Counted from the stretch's first letter, positions 1 to 14,300 are shown. The stretch: DNA of 64,000 bases from Orthonyx spaldingii (GCA_013397795.1 VZTJ01000625.1:471827-535826), one strand, 5' to 3'. Notes: generated from the sequence alone by a model not told the origin. Numbers and translations are program-made.

Positions 1-1129
1 ATTTGTCATCTCACAGGTGACTTTAACAGGTAAAAAAAACAGATTTGGGTTTAAGGTTCAATTGACCCTAAAAAATTAATCTTGTGAATGGAATAAGTGA
101 AATTATCTTCTAAATCCTACAACCATGTCAGAAATGCTGGATCCTAATGCCAGTGTTCTGATCAATAGTCTAATGTTGCAAAATTCAGGGCAGTTTTATT
201 TTACCTTTAAATAAATGTTATAAATAAAAATATTAAATAAAATGTTTTTACACCATTCTCCACCTTCAAAAAGATTGTTTCTCCCACAGATTTAGTATTT
301 TCATTATTTTATAGTTCACCGGTTTATTTGAGACACAGACTTGGAGTTGTTTCTATAAAATAAAATAGCTCATTTCAATTAAATCTGGTAGAAATTATGT
401 CAATACCACTTTCTTCTGGAAACACAGAAAAATGGAAGAAGTAATTCAATATTCCCCACTTGTTCTGTACTTTAAACATTCCTGTGTATTCTAAACCTCC
501 AAACTCTGTAATTCCTTACTAAAATCACCAAATCCAGGCTAAGTCCCTGTTTAAGGACATTTCCATTTCTCCTCCAAAGGGCAACAGCCAAATTCACCTG
601 AAAGAATCACTCCCTGCACTTTCGCACAGCTGCACTGCAGAGTTCTCACCTGGAATTCTCAGCTCTTTAAAGAAGCCTGAACTGCTAAACACAGAAATTG
701 GAGTTCAGAACCAGCCAGACAAAATAATCCCCCCATTTACAAGACAAACAGCAGGAAAATGCCAACAATAATTGTATTGATCCTTGCCCAGGGATATTCA
801 GGAATTTGCATCAAATCCACAACCTCGACTGACCCCCACGTCGGGCACTGCTGAAAGCAGAGCCTGCAGGTACCCAGGAACTGCAGGATTTGCTTCCCAA
901 GGGAAATAAAGACAAGGAGAGCAAAGGGACAGAAAGCACGACTGGTGTTTTATCAGTTTTAGCTGCTGCCCTGGCTCCTGGAGAGGCAGAGCTGGTTTGG
1001 GCAGAAGCCTCCCCTACAAACCCATTCCCTGGGAGTCCTGAGCGATTCCCAGCTGGCAGGGTCTGTCCAGCAGCAGGCAGCTCCTGTGGGGGTGACCTGC
1101 AGCTCCTGTGGGGGTCAGCGAGCACCTAC
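1..1129. other. ALMS1 intron downstream of the last visible exon
   Basis: AT-rich to about 780, then GC-rich. I found no exon with paired splice sites here. The ALMS motif expected at the ALMS1 C terminus is absent and must lie to the left of the window. No repeat was recognised. Confidence 0.7.
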
Positions 1130-2370
1130 CTGGCTCTGCAGCCTCTTCCTGAGCCTCTCAGCCGCCCCGTGGGGACACCCCACAGCCCCTGCTCCGCCGC
1201 CCTCCTCGTCCTCCCACGGCTCCGAGCGGCTCTTCTGCTGGCTGATGGCACAGTAGAGCTGGGCCAGCCTCGGGGACAGCTTTGGGGACAGCTCTGGGGA
1301 CGGCTCTGGGGCCAGCCTCGGGGACAGCCTCAGCCTGTGGCGCCCGAAGGCCCAGAGCAGCCTGGCTGTGTCGATGGTGGACAGGGAGCTGCTGCCCTGC
1401 GAGGGAGGGGAGGTCTCCAGCTCCCTGCTGCCCTGCGAGGGAGGGGAGGTCCCCAGCTCCCTGCCCGTGTCCCACTGAGAGGTGCTGGCGGTGCTGGAGG
1501 TGCTGGGATCCCCGCTCAGCCTCGTCTCCCAGGAGGAGTCACTCAGAGCCTCCAGGTACTGCTGCTGCTGCTCCAGGATTCCATTCGTGTGGGGGCTCAT
1601 CTTCTCCCCTGGCCTGGGCTCCCTGGGCACCTCCAGGCTGTTTTTGTCATGGATCACGCGTGGCCTCTCTCCCTCTCGTGCTCCCTTGGGCTCCACGCCA
1701 CTCCCGGACCTGGTTTTTCCGGCCAGTCGAATTTCTGTCTGTTCCCTTCCCTGGATTCTGTCCTCAGGACCATCCTCCCCAGGTTCTGCAGGTCCCAGGG
1801 TGTGCCTGATGGGGTTCTGCAGGACCCTGGCCAGCCGGTCCAGGCGCTCCACAAGGGACAGCTCCCCGTTACTCCTGAGGTCCTGCTGCTGCTGTCTCCT
1901 CTGGCGCTGCAGGAACCTCACCCAGAGCTCATCCAAGCTGCCCCCGGGCTGGGTTCTCTGCCGTGGTGCTCTCCCCACGCTCTCACCGGGGTGAGCTGTT
2001 TGCCCACGTGGCAAGGGATCATTCTCAGCTGTTTCCTGGAGCAGCTCCATGCCAGGGGCCTCATGCCCAGGGGATGCACTGGCGCTCACATCCCCGCTCC
2101 TGCTGTTGTCGGCCTCTGCAGCGAGCACGAAGAACTCCCGGTCCCTGCCTCTCCTGGGGGGCACACGGGAGCCCCGCCGGGGCCGATGTGCCGTGGCCAG
2201 GGCAGCCCCCGGGCAGGGGGGAGCCTGTCCAGCCCCAGGCCCAGCCCTGGAGACCTCCCTGGAGTCCAGGCAGCAGCTCCCACTGGCGGGCATCGGGCGG
2301 GGCAGGGAGAGCCGGGTGGGTTTGGGGACGGAACCGGAGGGTTTCACACCCTGGGAGCAAACTGGGAGCT
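1130..2370 (-). CDS. ALMS1: ALMS1 large 3' exon with the LSLVERLDRLARVLQNPI block
   Basis: An exon of 1,241 nt (two bases completing a codon, then 413 codons). The acceptor is a pyrimidine tract ending TTCTCTTGCAG (AG at 2372-2371); the donor is CAG followed by GTAGGT at 1129. It enters in phase 1 and ends in phase 0. It encodes the conserved SLDELW...FLQRQRRQQQQ stretch, LSLVERLDRLARVLQNPI (about 1808-1870) and SSLSTIDTARLLWAFG (about 1340-1395), followed by LSPRLAQLYCAI. These correspond to the large penultimate coding region of human ALMS1, usually numbered exon 16. There are local tandem repeats: two TSPPSQGS units (about 1390-1462) and SPELSPKLSPRLA. The next exon downstream, toward the ALMS motif, is off the left edge. 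An antisense open frame of 542 codons across this exon is a GC shadow. Confidence 0.95.
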
Positions 2371-5300
2371 CTGCAAGAGAAGAAAACACTTGAATGCTTC
2401 GTTTCTTAGCTTGAAGTGCAGGATTTTCACCCTAAAACTAACAAAACATGTCAAAGGGTTAAAAGCAGGACCACTGAGCTCACTCCCAAAATGCAGTGAA
2501 CTTGGAAATGCAGTCTGAGCATATTAAAAGCACATCAATCATGTTTTATATCACTTGCAATGTGGAAACCAAGAGAATATTATATCCAACTGACTCTGGG
2601 GAGGAATCCAATTCCACCTCAGGGAATTGCCCTGACCAACACTGAACTGAGCCTTTTCTAGAGTCGTGGCATGGGTTGCATGGGAAGGGACCTTAAAGAC
2701 ACCCAGTGCCATGGGCAGGGACACCTGACACCATCCCAGGGTGTTCCAATTGCCACCCATCCTGGCCTGGGACACTCCCAGCCACGGGGATGCCCTGGCC
2801 ATCCATGAAGCACACACAGCACGTGCCAGGACCACTCTCCAAAACAGCTTTAAAGTAATTTTTGATATAATGTAAAAAATCTGAAATTTAAAGATGTACT
2901 TTGTGTTCTTTGTATAAGAGACTGGATGGTTGGATCTGCTCCCTCCCAGCACAGGGGATTTCATGGAACACGGAGATCAGGGATGCTGTAGCCAGGCCCA
3001 GCCTCACTAACTCCCAAAGTGCAGGAATTTTTCTTCCCATACAAGGGCAATGTTTATAAACTTGTGTAAGAGGCTTCCTCCACATCCTCCTGACAAATGA
3101 GATCAGGCTTGGGAATGCCAGGCAGAACTTTGCTATTCCTGGCTTTTTAGAAAGTTACCAAGAAATGGAAGGAATGTAAACAGGCAAAAAATAAAAATAA
3201 GTTTGTATAGAGAAACTTTTTTTTAAAAAAAGTACATAACTTGCATAATTTTAAGCTCTAGACAAGCTCTGTGGGTAGAGGTAATCTTTTATTAGATCAT
3301 CTAAAAATACAGTTGAAGAAGTCAGGGAAGATTTAAGACATGCGAGTCTTTCTTCTGAAAGCTTCTTTAGAGTTCCAGCTGCACTGGCTGCCTTCACAAA
3401 AGATTCTTTCTCCTTAACAGTTCTTTTCTTACCTGGGCCTTTAGACCATCACAGCTATAAAAAAATATTAGGAGATAATTTTATATTAACACTTTTGTTC
3501 CCCTCTCATTTTTTCCAGGTTATTGATGTTACAGCCTTACATAATCATTGAAATTTTCCTCTGCAAATAAAAATTGTCTTCTGGAAATACCAAAATCTCT
3601 CCATTCTGAGAGGAAAAGCTTAAAAAAAAAAAAAAACAAACCCACGTGAAGTGAAAAATGAAAATAATCAGATGAAATCCCTATCAACACATCAGGACAA
3701 CTTCCTGAGGAATTAGCAGCTGCTTCAGGAGAGATGGCAGCAGCCAGGAATTCTCTGGTTGCAGCTACCTGTGTCCAGGAATGACAACCCAGGAGGTTCA
3801 TCACCCACTCCCAGTCAGGATTTGTGTTGTACAAAAGTGTCCATGAGGATTCATTTCAGATGCTGCCACTGTCCAACCCAGCAGGGAGCTCAGCCTGGCT
3901 CCATTCCGGCAGCACCCTCCCCAAACACAGCTCTGAGTGGCCCTGGAGGAGAAAATCCCAACCCTCCTCCCCGGGCAGGCTCCTCCAGCAGGGTCAGGGT
4001 GGAAGGAACAGGTACACAGCAAACCAGGGCCAGGAGGGCACCCAGGGGACAGAGGAACCCGATGTGACATCACAGGACACGAGAGCGCTGTGGGCAGGGA
4101 CAGCCCAGCCCAGCACCAGAGAGTCCCAGCTGGAACAGGGAGCTCCTGGCAGTCCCACACGGCTCCCACAGCCCTGCAGACACACGAGTGCCACACACAC
4201 TGATGGCCAAGTGTTCCATGGAATCGTGGAATGGCTGGGAGTGGAGGGACCTTAAATCCCATCCAGTGCCACCCCTGCCATGGCAGGGACACCTCCCACT
4301 GTCCCAGGGGGCTTCAAGCCCCAATGTCCAGCCTGGTCTTGGGCACTGCCAGGGATGGAGAGTCCACAGCCTCCCAGGGAAACCTGTGCTTCCGCAGTCA
4401 GGGAGAGGCAGAAAGATGAGGAAGAGAAAACTGAGTCAAATTTAGCATTTTCTGGCAGACTGTCAGCAGTGTCACAGGAACCATGGATCCTGAAATGTAA
4501 ATCTTTTGCTCTGATTTCTTTCACATGTATGGAAACACATAAATAATTACAAAATTAAAACTACATTTTAATTACCTGAAGAATGTTCCAGTGGCACCCT
4601 CTGCTCCTCAGCCCAGGCCAGCTTAGGCCTGGCCCTGTGACCGTGGGCTGCTCCTCCCTGCTGGGCAGCTGCTCCGGCTGGAGCGGGGTCACCCCTCCAA
4701 CGCAGCGCTCGGGCCAGGAACCCTGGGGCAGGAGCATCCTCTGACCCTGCACAGAGAGAGAGCATGAGCACAACAGGACACGGGAAAAGCAGACACAGAA
4801 ATGCCACAATTAACAACAACTGTGAGCCCTGGGAGTGTCCAAGACCCGGCTGGAAGGGGTTTGGAGCACCCTGGGATAGTGGGAGATGTCCCTGCCCATA
4901 GCAGGGGTGGGAAGAGATCCTTCCAACCAAACCATTCCAGGATTCCATGATCCTATCACTGTCTCCATGTTAGAAACCTAAAACTGTCCCCACCAATTTC
5001 TCATCCTTGCCAATCCCACCTGGTTACACCCTGTGGATTTCCTGCACCCAATTCCCTCAGCTGCTCCTCCTGAGCTACGAGCCCTGACTGCAGCAGGGAC
5101 TGGGAAAAACAAAATGGATTTTTTCATCCTGCTGTACATTTTCCTACAACCCTGTGCTGTTGCATTTGCATAGTGAATTTTTATATATGGCATCACCATT
5201 TCTGCAAAACAACAGATTTGTATCACATTTGTTTCTCTCATTTTGGACACGTTTCCCCAGATAAACTTGACAAAGGTCAAGAGCGGGGACACCTAAACCA

Positions 5301-8300
5301 TCCCCAGCACAATTTGTGGCTGTGATGACTGACCTGGGCACTTCTGGCACTGTTGGATCAGCCTGATCCCCTGGTCTCCACTGCTGGAATTCAGGAATTG
5401 AGTATCTCTAACATGAGTTTTGTGTACAGATAACTTTGGATATTAAAAAGCTCTGAGTGAGCCATTCTTCACAGGAAAAGTGGCAGAGATTTGGAAGGAT
5501 CCCAGGTGAGCAGTGATGCCCAGAGGAAAGGAAGGGATTATCAGGCTGTGAAACTGAGCCTTGTCCCTCTTCACTGCCAGAATGGAGCAACAACCCTCCT
5601 TTCAGCCCAGGAAGGGAAAGCAGAGCCTGCAGTCAGGAACTGGCCACCTTGGGGCCACCAGGGGAAGAAGGATGAAGTACCTGAGTGAGAGCTGTCTCCA
5701 CTGGCCTCGGAGGGCCCCGGGGACACGGTGGCTCCTCCTCTCTGACAGGGCACATAGTACAGGCCAGAGCTTCCCCAGGGCTTGTAGGGCAGCAGCAGGG
5801 GCTGGGCTGGGGGAGGGAAGGGGAACAGTGAGCAGGAGCCAGGCTGCAAACCTGCAGTGCAACCTGGGGACACTGCTCAGGGTGTGCCTGCTGCTGAAGC
5901 CTGAGAAATCCCCGTTCTTTAGGAAAATTAACTGCAACTATTATTTCATTAATTCAATTAAATTAACTGAATTTTTTAATCCCCACCCAAAGGTAGAAGG
6001 CTACCATTACTTACCTAGAAAAAACAGCTTCACCTATTCAATATCAAAATTGTGATCAGGGTGGCAAACACTGACTTACAGAAATATCTCCTGTAGCCAC
6101 AGAGCTCCCAGCTGATCCCTGTCTGAGGGAATCACTCCAAAGGAGCAGGGATGTGTCTCTCAAGTCAATAAAAGCAACAACAGAGCCCCAGTACAGAACA
6201 CCACTGGGGTGGGAAACCACTGTGAACATCCACATCCCTCTGCTGGCAGATATTCCAAACCCTGCACAGTTTTCTGTTTGATTCTATTAAAAGCAGCAAT
6301 GTGCAAATTTCCCTCTGATTTTTTTGTATTATCTTGACTAGAGAGTAAATCAGTAATCAGATCCAGCTCGCACTGAACTCCAAGTGAATCAAATCAAATT
6401 ATCCACATACAAACACCAGAAAATGTTCTCCAACCACACTGGGACACAATAAATTCAGTTCCAGAGAAACCTGAACTGAATGACAACTGGATCCACACAA
6501 ATCCCTCCCCACAAGGCTGACAAAACCAAGTTTAAGGATTGGGACTTCCCCCCCATATGAGCAACTTTAAATTATCTCCATCCGAATTATCTCCAGGATG
6601 TTATTTCCACAAAAAAGCTGGGTTTGGTTTTGGGGTTTAACATTTATCAGTATCTGAACTTGCACAGATTCCAGCCCACAGACACACACAGAGGACAGGA
6701 GTTTGCTCACCAGGCTGCCTTGGGAAGGGGGGAATCTCCCTGTGGGATGCAGCCGTGGCGCTGGGAGGTTCCAGGGCTTTGGGGCACGCCGGCTGCTGGG
6801 CAGCACCCCCACCCTCCTGGGCATCCACACAGATGGCTGCTGACAGTGTGGTCCTGGCAGGGCTTTCCGTGGTGATCTGGGTGGCAGCATCAGAAGTCCT
6901 CCTGGCAGGAGGGGCAGGGCTGGGGATGTCCCCCCGGAGCCGGGCGCCGGCCCTGCCCTGCAGCTCCTGGCCGGAGGGACACACCCGGCTGGGCTCTGCC
7001 GAGCTGGGAGCCTCTGCAGCCACCTCAGCAGCTGGGAACTCAGGGACACCTTCTGCTAAAGCTTCTGGAGCTGCTTCTAAAGGCACTGCCTGAGCCTTCC
7101 CGTGAGGTTTGTCCCACAGTTTGATCCCACTTTCAGCACTCCCGGCGCTGCGCAGCTCCGAGTTACTGACCCTGGAGGAAAGGGTGATGTGGACACAAGA
7201 CAGGAACTTCCTCACGGGTGATGAGGGAGTCTCAGACGTGGTGGATAAAGCCTCATCTGCAGGGAAAGGGTGAGAAGGATCCATTTGCTCCCTCGCAGCC
7301 TCTTTTGGAACCAGAGGTGGCTCATCAGGGCTCTTCCTGCCCTCTGCCAACACCTCATCGTGGCCCTTCAGCAAAGCCATTTGTACAGCTGGACCTGAGC
7401 CTTCCGAGCCCTCACAGAACTGGCTGTGGCCAGGTGGGATCTTCTCCTGCTGGGAAGAGCTTGGAGAGTGGGGTTCAGTGAAAGGATTTATCTCCTGACT
7501 GACTGCGGTGCCACAGCTGAGCCTGGCTCTGGCACTCTGTCTGTCCCCCTCAGTCACGTCTGCAGGCAGAAAACCGGGGTGTTCTGCACTCGGGGTCTGT
7601 CTCTTCCCAGGCTCCTGGGCTGCACAGGCTGTTTCCTGAGGAGCTCCAGCCCCGGCACGGCCAGCAGAGCCAGGAGGGACCTCAGCAGAGCCAGGAGGGA
7701 CCTCAGCAGAGCCAGGAGGGACCTCAGCAGCATACCCCGAGCCAGCCAGCACAGGGCTGGGGGGACAGCTCTGGGAGCTCTCCCAGGGTTCCAGGCCGTG
7801 CCTCTCCTCCCCAGGGCCAGCAGAATGAGAATCCAGAGGCAGGATCCCGTCCAGCCCATCCCTGGGGAGGCTGGAGCCGCGGGCCAGGGATCCCAGCGGG
7901 GCCGGCGGCCGCCCCCGGGAGCAGAGGGTGAGGGAAGCGCTGGGCTCGGGCTCCTCCCAGCCCTGCCCCAGTGCCAGCAGCCCTGCAGGGGCCAGGGGCA
8001 GCTCCCTGTGGGCACGGGGGGCAGCTGCAGAGCCCCCTGCACTGGGAGTCCACTCCAGAGGGGCACAGAGCTCTGCTACGCCACTGGGATGTCCCACGGC
8101 TGGGTGCTGGTTGCACACACGGAGCTCAGCACCATCCCAGGGCTTCAGCTGCCTGTGCTGCAGCTCAGCAGCATTCCAAGGTTTCAGCTGCATGCCCTGC
8201 AGCAGGGAGCAACCCCCGGGATCAGCTCTAGGGAATGGCACTGCTGGGTGGGAGCTGGACTGGAAGAGTTCCCGGGTCCTGGGAAACCTGAGAGCCTGGA

Positions 8301-11300
8301 AACGCTCAGGATCCTGTTCCTGCTTCCTCAGATACTCAGAAGCTGCTTCCAAACCACAGAGCCACGGATCCTGAAAAACACAGCACAGTTCACAGAGGTC
8401 ACGTGGAGAACTTCCCATCCTGGCTGAAATCTGGATGGGAAAATCCAAAGCAAGACGAGAGCTGTCAATAACCAAGAGTCTGTCATCAGGAAGGGAGAGA
8501 ACTCAGCTGTTGAGGAATGAATTGAAAATTTATCCTTTTTAAGTGCCAAGTTACCATTCCCAGCAATTTCTCACTGCCAGTGTTGATCACAATGCACAGG
8601 AGGCGTTGTCCTGGAGCACAGCAAGAGCAGCACTCACCTGGGCTGAGATCCCCTCACCAGGATCTGCACCGATCTAACAGAGCTGTCCCAGAGCTGTTCC
8701 CACCCTGCCCAAACCCCAGAGCACCCTGCACAGCCCGTGGCAGGGAGCAGCACCTCTCTCAGCACCGCCCTTCCGCTCTGCCCCGGGGGGAGCTCGGCCT
8801 CGGGGCACGGTCAGGGTGAGGAACACTGCAAAGGGACCAGAGACAATTCCATGGGGACCCCACCCTGCCAGCCCCTGTGTGCCCCTGTGTGTGGGGTGCA
8901 GGCCAGCAGCCTCCTGAGCACAGAACTTCTGAAGTGGCCTCAAGCTGCACCAGAGGATGTTTAGATGGATCTCAGGAGAAATTTCTCCATGGGATGAGTT
9001 ACCAGGCACCGGAACAGGGAAGTGGTGGCGTCACCATCCCTGGAATGGCTCAAAAAATGTGTGAATGTGGCACCTGAGGACACTTTAGTGGTGACCATGG
9101 TGGTGCTGGTTGATGGTTGGACTTGATCTTGAACATCTTTTCCAACCTGAATGATTCCAACTATGAACATAATGTTATTAATTCAAGTGTAATCAGAAAT
9201 TCCAACACTTCCATTGAGGTGCAGAGAGCAAATCTGAGATAAATGTGCTGCCATGGAGAAGGGCCAGATAAGCTTAATTAGAGATAAAGACACAAAAATC
9301 TAGGTTATATTTATTTTTTCCTACTGATTGGAACAAGTGTGGAAGCAGCAAAGTGGATTCCATTAATGAAGTGCAACACAGCTCCCTGATGATTACATCC
9401 CCATCAACTACTGGGAATTTGGCAACAAAAAGCAGTGGGAAACATTTTTGGTGTAAACCAAACACATAAACAAGTATTTCCCACCAGCTTTTCCAGCCTT
9501 TCTCCATCCCAGATGTCACGACAGCAGGAACTGCTCCAGCAGGGCCTGGATCATTACCCCACTTTTCTATTCCTTTATGGATTTTAAGGCAATAAATCAG
9601 TTTATTTGGCTTCCTGCATTTCCTACAGCCAGGAGGGCCAGCAAGGGCCTGTGGAAGAACACAAGGTTGTGGACCAGAGCTGTGCCAGCACAGGGATGAT
9701 CCCAAGACTTCTCCTCCCTCCACCACGTGCCAGTTCAATGGCCTGAAGTAATCCAGAGCAACTCCCACCAGCGAGAGCAGGCACAGAAGTTGTTATAAAC
9801 TCATCTTCCCAAGCCTTTCACATGTTTTATTGTGCCTGTTATGTGTCATCCTTCCAAAAAAGCTCTCTGTGCCATATGATCCACAGGAGCCTGCAGTGCA
9901 AATTTAGAGCTACAACTCCATGAACTTCCTGGAGAAGTGAGAAAGCTCAAGGAGTGGAAAAGTACAGCAGGGAGTGGAAGAGAACCCTGCACCAAGGGGG
10001 AAGAAACTCACAGGAAAGGGAAGAGGGAGCACCTGGCACCCACAAAACACAGGGGTGGGGATCAGGTCCTCAATTTAGGAAGAAAATCCTGAGGTTTAAG
10101 ATGCTGGAATTGTATTTACATCCAACAGCAACTCCAAACCTGCCCCAGGCAGGGACACCTTCCACAATCCCAGGTGGATCCACGCCCCTATGTCCAGCCT
10201 GGCCTTGGACACTGCCAGGGATCCAGGGATAGCCACAGCTGCTCTGGGAATTCCAGCCCAGTCCCTCCCCACCCTCCCAGACACAAATTCCTTCCCAACA
10301 TCCCAGCCCTGGAAATCTCCCCTTTCCCAGTGGGAAGCCATTCCCTGGGTCCTGTCCCTCCAGCCCTTGGCCCCAGTCCCTCTCCAGCTCTCCTGGAGCC
10401 CCTTCAGGCCCTGCCAGGGGCTCGGAGCTCTCCCTGGAGCCTTCCCTTCTCCAGGGGAACATTCCCAGCTCTCCCAGCCTGTTCATGTTGAATATTCCAT
10501 TGTTTTGGGCCCCTCCTCAGCTGAGCACTCGAGGCCACGTTTGCAGCCCCTTTCTGTGCCCACCGCAGCCCCCTCCTGAACCCTCTGCTCAGCCAGACTT
10601 GGGAAATCCATAGGATTTGGATTTCCCCTGCCTGTGACAAATAGCTCTGAGACCCTCGACTGCCTCAAAAGATGGAAAATCTTTCCAAGTAAAAGATCCC
10701 AGAGAACTTCCCCAAAGTGTCCTGCTCCTTTCTCTGCCCACAGACTCCACACAGCTCCTGTGCCACAGTGGCACCTGAATTTCTGGAGTTGTCACCTCTG
10801 ACAACGAGAGGCAGAGTCTGAACACTCCCAAAGAACACCCATCCCAAACCTGCCCACAGGCACTAAACAAAGGTTCTGCTGCAGGAATTGTTTGCTTGGG
10901 CTGTGGGAACAGTTTGTCTTTCTCAGTCTTAAAAGTTTAGTAGAAGGAAAATGTCTTTTCCTAATCTTTGTTCTGTTCTCCTTAACTCCATGCATGGCAG
11001 TTTGGCTCTAAAACTTCCACACTTACTGTACACAACAAGTTTCCATTAAATTTATAGGAGAATATTTTGCCCGGCTGTGTTTTTTTTCAGTGCAATCGTT
11101 CTGAACAATCTGTATTTTTCAGTGACAGTGTTTGGCTTGGAGGGAAAAACACATTTATCTTAAGTACAATTAGAAAAACCCAGTCACCTTCACTCTGCAA
11201 ATCCAAACCATTTTTTATCTCACATTAAAAACACTGCAGTGCAAAAATATTTTTGAGATCAAAGCACAAAGTGCTGTGGTTGAACCAAAGCAATTTCTTG

Positions 11301-14300
11301 GGAACTTGGTTTGCAAAATTATGGTGAATTTCTTCTTTCTCTAAATGTGGATAAAACAATTCCCAGCTGACACTGAGTCACAGCAAGGTAAAATCCTTGG
11401 TTCCACATTGCACAGAGTTCATTGTAGGGACAAAGCTGTGACCAAACAAAATGTAAAAGTTGGGAGGGAAAAAGCTTCAAGGCCTCTGGTTTTTTGTATT
11501 TGTGTTTTGTTTCTCTTTTTTAAGAAATCCGAATTTTAAAAAATCGGAATTTCTGTAAATAAAATAGTCACTTTCTTTGCCCCAGCTCCCCAGAGGTTCC
11601 ACCAGTCCGGGAATACCTGGGCAGTTGGGTCTGGTGGGTTTTGGGAGCTGCTGTGTCTGCCCAGCACTGCTGATCCAAAGAAGCTCTAAACACAGAGTAC
11701 TCTGAGAGCACTCTTTGTCACTCCTGCTAATGCAAAGCTCTTAATTAAAACAAACAAACCAACCCCTGCTGCTTCTCCTGGGAGCCAGGCAGGCTGCAGG
11801 GGAAAACAGAAAAAAAATCAAGGAAAGAAATAAAAAGGAAGCGATTCCTAAAGTTCAGGGCACTTGTCTGACACCAGTCCCTAAAAATGCTGCCATAATC
11901 ACACTGGACACCAGAGCAGGGCCAAAAACGGACATGAAGGTGAAAACAAAGGTAACACACTCCTGCTCAGACAAATTCCAGCCCAGATATGCATTTTATA
12001 CAGGAACTGGAAACGTTCCACAGGAGACACACAAACCATGGCAATCCCTGGGCAGTTCTCCCAGAAAATCAGAGCTGCAGGAGCCTGAAACTCCTCAGCC
12101 CTGACCCCTGCCCCAAGCCAGCTGAAACTCCTCAGCCCTGAGCCCTGACCCAAGCCAGCAGCAACACTCCCACCCCTCCTGCAGACACTGCCCTGTGCTC
12201 CCCACTCCCCGATTCCCCCCAGCCTCCTCACCTCAGGAGCCCCTGGAGCAGCCCCTTCCCTCTGACCAGCCCAGCACGGGGACAGTTCCTTCCCCCCTGC
12301 CCCAAGGAGCCTTTCAGACCCCAGCTCCACGTGGGAAGGACCCCAACAAACACTCCCAGTGCCCAGAGGCTCTTCCATGGCCACTGGACTCCTGCCACAC
12401 CAGGAGGAGTTTCCAAGGCACAATCTGCACCTCCACAAATATTTTGTGGAAAGAATTCCTCCAGCCAATCCGGAACCAGGAGCTTTGGGCACTTTCTCAC
12501 AGCAACACCAACTCTCCCCCCGCATCTCTGTCCTTCACACCTTCCTCTGGGACACCTGCAGCTGAGTGCCACCCCACAGCCAAACCACCCCAAACTGCCT
12601 GGGAAAACCATAAAAAAACCCTAAAGGCCCCCCAAGAGCAGGTGCAGCAGCATTTCCCCCAGCCTGGGATGGTTTGTACCTTGGCCTGTGCTGATTTCCT
12701 GGTCTCTGGGAGCAGCTCTGCCTTTATTCCCTGGATCCTTTGTTGGGTTTCTTCATCCCAGTCTGGCCCAGACTCCTGGGATTGGCTGGCCAGTTTCAGC
12801 TTCACCCAGGCTGCAAAAACACAGACCAGGAGAGGTTTCCTTTCCCATTTCATGGATGAGAACAGTTTTAGGATTTAAAATCAAAGCTGTGTATTTCTGG
12901 TTACCCCAACCGACAAAACAAAGACCACACCAAATTCCAGAGCTCCTGGAATACCAGGAATATGATGTAAAGTGGCTCTTTGAAACATTTCTTTGGAGAG
13001 ATGGATCCAAGACCCTTTCCTGGTTCTGTCAAACTTGTAGACTCAGACACAAGTCAGAGCTCACTCACACAATCCTTTCCCAAATTCCTGACTTAATAAC
13101 TGTGTGGACAAAATACATCCCTGCACTGATGTCAGGAAAAGAAGGTTTTTGAACTGGAAAAGCCCAGTTCTACCATAGCACAGAACATTCCTAGACAGCA
13201 CCCCTCATTTAAGCCCTGTCCCATGAAAGCTTCTCATTAAAATACACAATAATCCCCTTTAAAGCAGGGAGCAGACTCAGGTCTGCTTGCACCCACACCC
13301 CATCACTTCCCAGCAGTCCCACAAACACAAACCTAACCCGGGATGTGCCAGTCTGGCACTGCCCGTGACAAACCCCCTGAGCCGTGTCCTCACCTCGGAT
13401 CTTCCTCTCCTGCTCCTCTGCACTCCTGAGGACGTGGCTGGGGTCCATGCCGGGCGACGCGGCCCTCAGCAGGCTCCGGACACGGGCAGCCAGGGAGTCC
13501 CCGCTGCTGCTGCCGCTGCCTGCCTGGATCCTGGCAGCCCCAGCCCCGGGCAGGAGGCTCTGCAGTGTCCCCGTGGCACTGCCCGGCTGCTGGGGGCACG
13601 GGGGGTTCCCCAGGAGCCTCCTGACACGGGCACTGAGGGAATCCCCACTGCTGCTGTCGTCGCTCCCTCGTGTCCCTCCCACCCTTCCCGCCACCCCAGC
13701 CTGGGACAAGGAGCTCTGGGAGCCTCCCAGGACAGCGGGGACACAGCCCAGGGGCTCCAGGGCAGGAGGATGGCCCAGCTCTGGAGCTGTGCCGGCGCTG
13801 AGGTCGCTGCTGGCACCGCTCCGTGCCAGCCCCACCAGGGCAGGCGGGTTCCTGTCCGTGGTCACACTACTGCACCCCTCTGGCTCCGACCTGCCCCCGG
13901 ACTTCCCTGTCCTCAGCTCCTGGCTCCTTCCCTTCAGCCCCTCGCTGCGGTGCAGGCTGGCATCCAAAGGATTTCCCCAGCCCGAGTGCCAGGGGTCGGA
14001 ACCCAGAGGATTTATCCCCAGCCCCTCTCCCCGCACACCCCTCCGGGTCACGGCCTCATCCCACAACAGCCTCTTCTGCAGCTGAGGGATCCAGTCCTTC
14101 CCTAACCCGGACTCTTTGGGATCATCCTCCTTGTCCAGCCCCGGGTAAGACTCGCCAGTGCCTGTGCAGGAGGCTGTGGGCACAGCAGGGAGAGTCCAGC
14201 TGGCAGCGAGATCCTCTGCCTGAGCCAGCAGCTCCCGGAGCTCTCGCAGAGCCCCAGACCCCATCAGAGAATCCCCTCCCTGCCCCTTGCTCCTCTCACT

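Larger units (their letters stand above)
2371..4575. other. ALMS1 intron
   Basis: A non-coding interval with two CR1 fragments (about 2660-2840 and 4208-4392) and an A-rich run at about 3620-3638. The rest is AT-rich sequence with no recognisable exon. Confidence 0.8.
4747..6710. other. ALMS1 introns flanking the 5681-5806 exon
   Basis: Short introns. The first holds a plus-oriented CR1 tail at about 4823-4955. The second (5807-6710) shows nothing beyond a mixed AT-rich sequence. Confidence 0.75.
8371..12679. other. ALMS1 intron with CR1 fragments
   Basis: A 4.3-kb intron. It contains a plus-oriented CR1 tail (about 8935-9175) and a minus-oriented one (about 10135-10490). The stretch 10800-11960 is AT-rich with no recognisable feature. 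Two tandem copies of a Cys/Pro-type segment at about 12085-12165 (cctcagccctga...ccaagccag) are a local duplication. Confidence 0.75.

Noticed and set aside
890..2518. Open frame of 542 codons on the plus strand
   Set aside because: Exact antisense of the ALMS1 exon 1130-2370. It runs through introns and splice sites, and its composition is a GC shadow.
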